DNA of 12,347 nt from Massilia sp. (GTDB taxonomy: Bacteria; Pseudomonadota; Gammaproteobacteria; Burkholderiales; Burkholderiaceae_D), in NCBI GenBank assembly GCA_003484545.1, contig DNCF01000225.1:1-12347 (forward strand). Direction: 5' to 3'. Under the pieces are notes generated by a model, which saw only the letters and a program-made list of their open reading frames with translations, was not told where the DNA came from and did not search any database. The translations under genes and the position numbers were made by a program. Every line of letters begins with the position of its first letter. Positions within the stretch are counted from its first letter, which is position 1. Shown here one piece after another: positions 1-4,664 of the stretch.

Positions 1-507
1 CTTCGGGTTGTCGGGGCGGCGCAGCAGCGCCTGGCGCGCCTGCGCCGTCGGGCCGGGCAAGCCGCGCCGGCCGCTGCTCGACATGATCGAGGTGAGGCTG
101 AGCACGCGCTGCGGATGGCGGGCGGCGAGGATCTGGCCGATCATGCCGCCCATCGAGACCCCGATCACGTGGGCCTTGGCGACGCCGAGCGCGGACAGCA
201 CGCCGAGCGCGTCCTCGGCCATGTCTTCCAGCCCGTAGGGCGGCTTGAAGGGAAGCTTGAGGCGCGACTTGACCCAGCTCCAGATCAGGCTGGGCTTGCC
301 GGCGCGATCGAACTTGGTGGACAGGCCGCAATCGCGGTGGTCGAAACGGATCACGTAGAAACCCAGCTCGACCAGGCCGTCGACGAACTCGTCGGGCCAG
401 CTGGTCAGCTGCATGCCGAGGCCGTGCACCAGCAGCACCGGCGTGGACTTGGCGTCCCCCGCGGTGTCGAAGGCGATGCGGATGCCGTTGGCGGTCAGCG
501 TCGGCAT
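1..507 (-). CDS. Alpha/beta-fold hydrolase, partial (C-terminus outside window)
   Basis: The minus strand encodes 169 residues from an ATG at 507, beginning MPTLTANGIRIAFDTAGD, and runs off the window start. Visible features are the oxyanion-region HGLGMQLTSW (residues 28-37), the strand/turn FDHRDCGLS (55-63) and the nucleophile elbow GVSMGG with Ser118. These identify the alpha/beta hydrolase superfamily, closest in style to RdmC-like esterases. The catalytic Asp and His should lie in the missing part. The substrate cannot be told. Translation start is not clean: no SD precedes ATG 507, while a good AGGAGA (567-572) lies before an out-of-frame TTG at 558-560. The gene is 181 bases downstream of tadA on the same strand and seems to have its own promoter, so it need not be in the queE-queD-tadA operon. 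The family call is firm; the start is less certain. Confidence 0.88.
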   Translation of the reverse strand, partial: MPTLTANGIRIAFDTAGDAKSTPVLLVHGLGMQLTSWPDEFVDGLVELGFYVIRFDHRDCGLSTKFDRAGKPSLIWSWVKSRLKLPFKPPYGLEDMAEDALGVLSALGVAKAHVIGVSMGGMIGQILAARHPQRVLSLTSIMSSSGRRGLPGPTAQARQALLRRPDNPK

Positions 508-574
508 GGTGGCTGGACCGGCGAGCCCGACTGGGGCCGGCGGATGCGTACGTTGAACAAGGCTGGTCTCCTAA

Positions 575-605
575 CGCTGCCAGGTGGCAGCGCGAAACCA
601 GCATA
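575..605 (-). promoter_or_regulatory. Candidate extended -10 promoter and dyad for the hydrolase gene
   Basis: On the minus strand TGCTATGCT (bases 608-600) matches an extended -10 (TG-N-TATGCT). No convincing -35 lies upstream, which extended -10 promoters can tolerate. Directly downstream, 575-592 is a perfect inverted repeat CGCTGCCA-GG-TGGCAGCG with 8-bp arms. It would fall at or just after the transcription start and just before the AGGAGA SD at 572-567. It could be an operator or a 5'-UTR hairpin. The repeat is seen directly; its role is inferred. Confidence 0.45.
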
Positions 606-633
606 GCATTTTCGGCATCGGGGCGGCGCTCGC

Positions 634-661
634 ACGGGCGTGCGTGCGCCCGTACGCCCGT
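634..661. repeat. Overlapping alternative hairpins downstream of tadA
   Basis: ACGGGCG at 634-640 pairs perfectly with CGCCCGT at 647-653 (6-nt loop). ACGGGCGT at 634-641 pairs equally well with ACGCCCGT at 654-661. The two structures are mutually exclusive. They lie 28-55 bases after the tadA stop, so they could protect or end its transcript, but no T-tract follows on the minus strand. A standard intrinsic terminator is not supported. Confidence 0.4.
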
Positions 662-688
662 GTTTACGCGCTGTGTTCCGGCGCGTAT

Positions 689-1237
689 TTACTCGGCGGC
701 GGGACGGCGCGCCGCCGCGCGGCGTTCGGCGAAAAAGCTTTTCAGCATACCGCTCGCCTCCTCGGCCAGCACGCCGCCGACCACCTCGGCATGGTGGTTC
801 AACTGTTCGTGGGCGAACAGGTCGAGCACCGAGCCACAGACCCCGGTCTTGGGATCGCGCGCGGCGTACACGATGCGCGCCAGGCGCGCGTGCATCATCG
901 CGCCCGAGCACATGGCGCAGGGTTCGAGCGTGACGTAGAGTTCGCAGCCCGGCAGGCGGTAGTTGCCCAGTTTTTCGGCGGCGGCGCGCAGCGCGACCAC
1001 CTCGGCATGGGCGGTCGGATCGTGGCGGCCGATCGGCTGGTTGTAGCCGACCGCGACCACCTCGCCATCCTTGACCACGACGGCGCCGACCGGGACTTCG
1101 CCTTCGCGCCGCGCCAGTTCGGCCTGTGCCAGGGCCAGGCGCATGAAGTGCTCATCCGCCTGCGGGAACACGGTCGGGACCGACGCCGGCGCCGCCAGCG
1201 GCGCCGGCAGGCCGTCGGGCTGCACGGTGTCAGGCAT
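689..1237 (-). CDS. tadA: tRNA-specific adenosine deaminase TadA
   Basis: A protein of 182 residues. TadA deaminates adenosine 34 to inosine in the anticodon of tRNA-Arg(ACG), in the cytoplasm. The zinc deaminase signature is complete: TAHAEV supplies His77 (zinc) and Glu79 (proton shuttle), and PCAMC supplies Cys107 and Cys110 (zinc). The segment MMHARLARIVYAARDPKTG (residues 114-132) is also typical of the family. The N-terminus carries about 20 extra Pro/Ala-rich residues before the core, and the C-terminus ends in an Arg/Ala-rich tail, so the protein is slightly longer than E. coli TadA. Its ATG lies inside the end of queD (ATGCCTGA, 8-base overlap), which indicates translational coupling. 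Last gene of the queE-queD-tadA cluster. Confidence 0.96.
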   Translation of the reverse strand: MPDTVQPDGLPAPLAAPASVPTVFPQADEHFMRLALAQAELARREGEVPVGAVVVKDGEVVAVGYNQPIGRHDPTAHAEVVALRAAAEKLGNYRLPGCELYVTLEPCAMCSGAMMHARLARIVYAARDPKTGVCGSVLDLFAHEQLNHHAEVVGGVLAEEASGMLKSFFAERRAAARRPAAE

Positions 1238-1676
1238 CGGTGATCTCGGCCCAGCAGTTCGGGGTCTCGTGCAGCACCAGCTTGTGCAGGCGCAGGCCGG
1301 TGCCGTAGCGGTCGGTATAGGCCGCCTTCAGGATCTCGAACGCGACCTGGGCCAGGTTCTCGACGGTCGGGATGCGGTCGATCACGACCGTCTTGTGGCC
1401 GGGCAGGCTGGCGAGGAACTCGCGCACCTTGTCGTCCTTCTCGTAGACCAGGAAGGCATGGTCCCAGACGTCGACCAGGTGCTCCTTGGCGAGCGCCTTG
1501 ATGTCGGAGAAATCCATGATCATGCCGTTGTCGGAATTGCCGTCGAGCTGGATCACGGCGCCGGTCAGCGTGATCTCCAGGGTGTAGCGGTGTCCGTGCA
1601 GGTTGCGGCACTGGCTCTTGTGGTCGGGAATGCGGTGGCCTGCGTCGAATTCGAGCTTGCGGGTAATGGTCAGCAT
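1230..1676 (-). CDS. queD: 6-carboxytetrahydropterin synthase QueD
   Basis: A protein of 148 residues. QueD converts 7,8-dihydroneopterin triphosphate to 6-carboxy-5,6,7,8-tetrahydropterin, the second step of preQ0/queuosine synthesis after GTP cyclohydrolase I. The zinc ligands His14, His27 and His29 are in FDAGHRI and NLHGHRY, the catalytic Cys23 is in KSQCRN, and the WDHAF motif (Asp72, His73) and Glu137 in HETPN complete the active site. Length and domain order are normal for the family. It starts 7 bases after the queE stop with no clear SD of its own, so it is probably translated by coupling. Its last codons overlap tadA. It could in principle be called a PTPS-like protein, but the Cys-His pattern and the adjacent queE make QueD firm. 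Confidence 0.97.
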   Translation of the reverse strand: MLTITRKLEFDAGHRIPDHKSQCRNLHGHRYTLEITLTGAVIQLDGNSDNGMIMDFSDIKALAKEHLVDVWDHAFLVYEKDDKVREFLASLPGHKTVVIDRIPTVENLAQVAFEILKAAYTDRYGTGLRLHKLVLHETPNCWAEITDA

Positions 1677-1683
1677 CAGCGTC

Positions 1684-2319
1684 TTATGGAATCTGTAAAA
1701 GTTTATGGGTCTGGAGGCTGAGCTTCCACTTCGGATTGCGGCGGCAAGTCTCGATCGCCAGGCGCGTGTTCTGCGCGGCCAGCGGACCGTCCATCGGCTG
1801 GACGAAGAAATTCTCGAAGTCCAGGTGTTCGTAGGCGGACAGGTCCTGGTTCGCCTGCGGGATCACGACCTTGATCTCGTTGCCCTTCTCGACCACCAGG
1901 GTCGAACCCATCTTCGGGCTGACGCAGATCCAGTCGACGCCGGCCGGCACCGGCAGGGTGCCGTTGGTCTCGATGGCGATCGTGAAGCCGCGCGCATGCA
2001 TGGCCTCGATCAGGGCAGCGTCCAGCTGCAGCAGCGGTTCCCCGCCGGTGAACACCACGTATTTCGATGGCGCGTAGGTCGACGGCCACAGGCTGTCGAT
2101 CTCGGCCGCCAGGCTGGCGGCGTCGCGGAACTTGCCGCCGCGTTTGCCGTCGGTGCCGACGAAGTCGGTGTCGCAGAACTGGCAGATCGACGTCGCGCGG
2201 TCCGCCTCGCGGCCGCTCCACAGGTTGCAGCCTGAGAAGCGGCAGAACACGGCCGGGCGGCCCGCATGGGCGCCTTCGCCCTGCAAGGTATAGAAAATCT
2301 CTTTGATGCTGTAGGTCAC
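1684..2319 (-). CDS. queE: 7-carboxy-7-deazaguanine synthase QueE
   Basis: A radical SAM enzyme of 211 residues that rearranges the QueD product, 6-carboxytetrahydropterin, to 7-carboxy-7-deazaguanine, the precursor of preQ0 and queuosine. The Fe-S ligands are Cys31, Cys46 and Cys49 in the order CX14CX2C, the enlarged spacing known for Burkholderia QueE rather than the usual CX3CX2C. The N-terminal YTLQGEG (residues 10-16) and the SAM-binding VFTGGEPLLQ (about 89-98) are intact. Translation starts at a GTG (2317-2319) preceded by GAGAGG at 6 bases, and the next gene begins 7 bases after its stop. It is the first gene of the cluster; queC and queF are not in the window. A strong -10 box lies just upstream. 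Confidence 0.97.
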   Translation of the reverse strand: MTYSIKEIFYTLQGEGAHAGRPAVFCRFSGCNLWSGREADRATSICQFCDTDFVGTDGKRGGKFRDAASLAAEIDSLWPSTYAPSKYVVFTGGEPLLQLDAALIEAMHARGFTIAIETNGTLPVPAGVDWICVSPKMGSTLVVEKGNEIKVVIPQANQDLSAYEHLDFENFFVQPMDGPLAAQNTRLAIETCRRNPKWKLSLQTHKLLQIP

Positions 2320-2342
2320 GGTAAGCCTCTCGGTAACCTTCC

Positions 2343-2360
2343 ATTATACCTCGCGCGAGG
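2343..2360 (-). promoter_or_regulatory. Promoter -10 of queE with palindromic spacer
   Basis: The minus strand carries a perfect TATAAT at 2348-2343, 24 bases before the queE GTG, implying a 5' UTR of about 17 bases that carries the GAGAGG SD. No good -35 is seen at 16-18 bases (the sequence there is near CGGCAA). Directly beside the -10, at 2349-2360, is the 12-bp perfect palindrome CCTCGCGCGAGG, occupying the spacer where a repressor or an activator of a weak -35 promoter would bind. The -10 is convincing; the operator role is inferred. Confidence 0.6.
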
Positions 2361-2450
2361 CGCCCTTGCCGAGCCCCGCGGCCGTTCCGCGGTGCCGCCC
2401 TTAGGAATTGCAATACAGCACGCATATTGACTATCAGCAAGATAAACCTG

Positions 2451-2500
2451 TCCGACAAGCAGTAACTTGAGTGTCGGAAAGTTCTGATAACCCGTCGGAA
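2451..2500. repeat. Three phased TCCGAC/GTCGGA elements before the kinase-like gene
   Basis: TCCGACA at 2451-2457 and TGTCGGA at 2472-2478 form an inverted repeat with 7-bp arms and a 14-base spacer. A further GTCGGAA at 2494-2500 repeats the right arm (2474-2480 region, GTCGGAAA) about 21 bases downstream and overlaps the SD GGAAGGA (2497-2503). Elements are spaced 20-22 bases apart, about two helical turns. This suggests binding sites for a regulator, but no motif family is recognised. A TTGACT at 2427-2432 could be a -35, without a good -10. Confidence 0.35.
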
Positions 2501-2508
2501 GGATCGCC

Positions 2509-3438
2509 ATGAAGACAGCGCTCACCCGCTCATCCGGCCTGCTCCTTGCTCTGCTCATTGCCCTGCTCCTCCTGGGCGCCGGCGCGGCGGCCGCCGACAT
2601 GCCCGGCGGCGAGTTTCCGTCCTCGACCCTGGGCGCCCTGGCCTGGCTGCTGGCGGCGGCCGGCGGCGCCTGCTGCCTGTTGCGCCATGGGATCGAACTC
2701 GACGACCAGGCACGCGAGACGGCGGCCCGCCTTTGCGTAGAGCAAAAGGCGCGCCGGGCGGTCGAGGCCACGCTGGCCGACACCCAGGCTATCCTGCGCC
2801 GCGTGGTGCGCCAGCAGGAAGGCGTGCGCGACCATGAGCGCAACCGCATCGCGCGCGGCATCCGCGAAAACCTCGGCCAGACGCTGCTGGCGCTGCGCGC
2901 CGAGATGGCGCTGCTGCAGGTGGCCAGCTGCGGTATCCACCCCGCCACCCACCAGAAGACCACGGCCATGATCTGCACCCTCGACCTGGCCCTGCGCTCG
3001 CTGCGGTTCCTGGCGGGCGAAACGCGTCAGCTCGCACCGGGCGCCGAGCTGGGACGGGCGGTCGAGGAGGAGCTGGACGCCTTCACGCGCCTGCACGGGA
3101 TCGGGCACCACCTGGAAATCGTGCCGCCCGGCGCGCCGGCGCCGGCCGATCCCGGGTTCGACGCCCTGCTCTACCGGGCGCTGCAGGAGACGCTGGCCAG
3201 TATCGCGGACGCAGCCTGCGCCACCGAAGTGCGGGTACGCCTGGCGCGCAGCGCGGTCAGCCTGGCCCTCTTCGTCGAGGACGACGGCGGTCCCGACGGC
3301 GTGGATTCGCGCCTGCAGGCCAGCCTGCGCCAGAGCCTGCGGGCAGCGGGCGGGAACCTGCAGGCGGCGCCGACACCCGAGGGCCGCAGCCGGATCGCCA
3401 TGATCCTGCCCGGCGCGCATGGGCTGGTCCCCGGGTGA
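2509..3438 (+). CDS. Membrane-anchored degenerate histidine kinase-like protein (HisKA_3/HATPase fold)
   Basis: A protein of 309 residues. Residues 9-29 and 42-58 are hydrophobic and give two membrane helices with a short loop, so the rest is cytoplasmic. Residues 62-107 look like a linker or coiled coil. ERNRIARGIRENLGQ (110-124) matches the NarX/DesK-type dimerisation box ERxRIARELHDxLGQ, but the phospho-acceptor His is Arg119. The C-terminal part follows a HATPase layout: LLYRALQETLASIADAA (220-236) corresponds to LYRIAQEALTNARRHA with the Mg-binding Asn replaced by Ser231 and the basic-His pair by Asp234-Ala235. DDG (258-260) remains, the second glycine box is lost, and AAGGNLQ is kept. 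It is therefore probably a pseudo-kinase without autophosphorylation, acting as a scaffold or dimer partner. No response regulator is adjacent. SD GGAAGGA sits 5 bases before the ATG. The fold is inferred from motifs only. Confidence 0.75.
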   Translation: MKTALTRSSGLLLALLIALLLLGAGAAAADMPGGEFPSSTLGALAWLLAAAGGACCLLRHGIELDDQARETAARLCVEQKARRAVEATLADTQAILRRVVRQQEGVRDHERNRIARGIRENLGQTLLALRAEMALLQVASCGIHPATHQKTTAMICTLDLALRSLRFLAGETRQLAPGAELGRAVEEELDAFTRLHGIGHHLEIVPPGAPAPADPGFDALLYRALQETLASIADAACATEVRVRLARSAVSLALFVEDDGGPDGVDSRLQASLRQSLRAAGGNLQAAPTPEGRSRIAMILPGAHGLVPG

Positions 3439-3458
3439 GAAGTCAAGCCTGTGAATAT

Positions 3459-3534
3459 TGCTATAAATCAATAGCATCGGAGACCTGCGGTAGCAGAATC
3501 GGATCTTGTCAGCAATCAATAGATTGCTTAACGG
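3459..3534. promoter_or_regulatory. Dyads and repeated ATCAATAG before the diguanylate cyclase gene
   Basis: This AT-richer stretch between the kinase-like gene and the GGDEF gene contains TGCTAT-AAATCA-ATAGCA (3459-3476, 6-bp arms) and AGCAATC-AATA-GATTGCT (3511-3528, 7-bp arms). Both share the octamer ATCAATAG, at 3467-3474 and 3515-3522. A TTGTCA at 3506-3511 with 17 bases to TAACGG (3529-3534) is a weak promoter candidate in which the second dyad fills the spacer. The second dyad could instead be a 3' hairpin of the upstream gene. The repeats are seen directly; the regulatory role is inferred. Confidence 0.35.
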
Positions 3535-3554
3535 ATACCCGATGAGGCCGCTAT

Positions 3555-4577
3555 ATGACCAGCACAACGATGCATCGCCCGATGGAGACCACGTCGGGCC
3601 TTGTCACGCCCGGAAAGGATCTTGGTTTCGCCTACCAGTTGATGGAGATGCTGGCGATACCGGTCTTCGTGTTGGACAGTAATGCCCATGTGCTGATCTG
3701 GAACCGCGCCTGCGAGCGCCTGACGGGCGTGCCGGCCGAGGAGATCGTCGGCACCGACAACCACTGGCGCAGCTTCTACGAGCAGCCGCGCCCGACCCTG
3801 GCCGACCTGGTCCTGCAGAACCGCACCGACGAGATCCGCCACATCTATCCGCGCCACAGCAAGCCGCCGCACATGCAGTCGCACATGCAGTCGCACCTGT
3901 CGGTCGAGACCTGGTGCGACATGCCGCGCGCCGGCAAGCGCCGCTACCTGGCGGCCGACGCCAGCCCGATCTTCGACGAGAAAGGCCAGTTGTCGGCCGT
4001 GGTCGAATCGCTGCGCGACCTGACCGAGGAAAAGATGGCCCAGATCGCGCTCGAGAAACTGGCCACCCGCGACGGCCTGACCGGCCTGGCGAACCGGCGC
4101 TGTTTCGACGAGACCCTGAACGCCGAGTGGCAGCGCGCCCTGCGCCAGCGCCAGCCGCTGTCGCTGCTGATGGTCGACGTCGACAACTTCAAGGCCTACA
4201 ACGACGCCAACGGCCACCTCGGCGGCGACGAGTGCCTGAAACGGATCGCCACCGCGGTGGCCAGCGAGATGCGCGCCAACGACCTGGTGGCGCGCTATGG
4301 CGGCGAGGAATTCGCGGTGATCCTGCCGAACCAGTCGCTCAAGGGCGCCGCCATCGTGGCCGAGCGCATCCGGCGCCGCGTCGAGCAGCTGCGTGTTCCA
4401 AACGGGTTCGCACCCTTGCAGCATGTCACGGTGTCGATCGGCGCCGCCACCGCGATCGCCGGGCCCGACAACGACGCCAGCCAGCTGGTGGCGATCGCCG
4501 ACGCCGCCCTCTACCGCGCCAAGCACCTGGGCCGCAACCGGATCAGCCTGCCGATGCCGGACGGGACGCAGGCCTGA
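3555..4577 (+). CDS. PAS-GGDEF diguanylate cyclase
   Basis: A protein of 340 residues, without membrane helices, expected to make cyclic di-GMP from two GTP in the cytoplasm. A PAS domain spans about residues 28-155 (IPVFVLDSNAHVLIWNRACERLTG, and an HWRSFYEQPRPTLADLV block at 70-86), ending in ESLRDLTEEK, the usual PAS-to-GGDEF linker. The GGDEF domain spans about 172-335: DGLTGLANRR (173-182), metal-binding Asp208 in MVDVDNFKAYND, and the active-site GGEEF at 249-253. RAND (240-243) lies five residues before GGEEF and forms the RxxD product-inhibition I-site, so the enzyme is probably active and feedback-inhibited. GAGG lies 7 bases before the ATG. The gene is 116 bases from the kinase-like gene and may be separately transcribed. 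The PAS ligand cannot be told. An HMQS duplication occurs at 106-113. Confidence 0.95.
   Translation: MTSTTMHRPMETTSGLVTPGKDLGFAYQLMEMLAIPVFVLDSNAHVLIWNRACERLTGVPAEEIVGTDNHWRSFYEQPRPTLADLVLQNRTDEIRHIYPRHSKPPHMQSHMQSHLSVETWCDMPRAGKRRYLAADASPIFDEKGQLSAVVESLRDLTEEKMAQIALEKLATRDGLTGLANRRCFDETLNAEWQRALRQRQPLSLLMVDVDNFKAYNDANGHLGGDECLKRIATAVASEMRANDLVARYGGEEFAVILPNQSLKGAAIVAERIRRRVEQLRVPNGFAPLQHVTVSIGAATAIAGPDNDASQLVAIADAALYRAKHLGRNRISLPMPDGTQA
3870..3893 (+). repeat. 12-bp perfect tandem duplication inside the PAS domain
   Basis: The 12-mer CACATGCAGTCG occurs twice in tandem at 3870-3881 and 3882-3893, and is followed by a further partial CAC. It encodes HMQS-HMQS-H at residues 106-114, in the variable loop of the PAS domain. 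It keeps the frame and looks like a recent slippage event. Confidence 0.8.
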
Positions 4578-4605
4578 GCGGGTAAACATGCATATCTGAT
4601 AGCGC

Positions 4606-4660
4606 TGTTCATTCTTTTGGGAATGTCTTATGCTTCGCGGTTGCATATTTCCCAAGGAGA
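4606..4660 (+). promoter_or_regulatory. Candidate promoter, dyad and SD before the M16 peptidase gene
   Basis: TATGCT at 4629-4634 is a plausible -10, with a weak TGTTCA (4606-4611) 17 bases upstream. TTGGGAA at 4617-4623 is the exact inverted match of TTCCCAA at 4649-4655, and the right arm runs into the SD AAGGAGA (4654-4660) that serves the GTG start at 4665. If transcription began upstream of 4617 the arms could partly mask the SD; if it starts near 4641 they would be DNA sites only. Low certainty. Confidence 0.35.
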
Positions 4661-4664
4661 CAGT

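Noticed and set aside
2376..2392. Two CCGCGG palindromes 11 bases apart upstream of queE
   Set aside because: Expected often by chance at this GC content and lying beyond the likely -35 position.
2320..2508. Search for a preQ1 riboswitch before queE
   Set aside because: The inferred 5' UTR is only about 17 bases and no pseudoknot-forming aptamer could be seen.
2530..3567. Minus-strand open frame opposite the kinase-like gene
   Set aside because: No domain and Arg/Gln/His-rich shadow composition; the plus strand has SD, membrane helices and DHp/HATPase motifs.
4617..4664. Upstream in-frame ATG of the M16 gene
   Set aside because: It lies before the SD AAGGAGA and would put 16 residues in front of a normal signal peptide.
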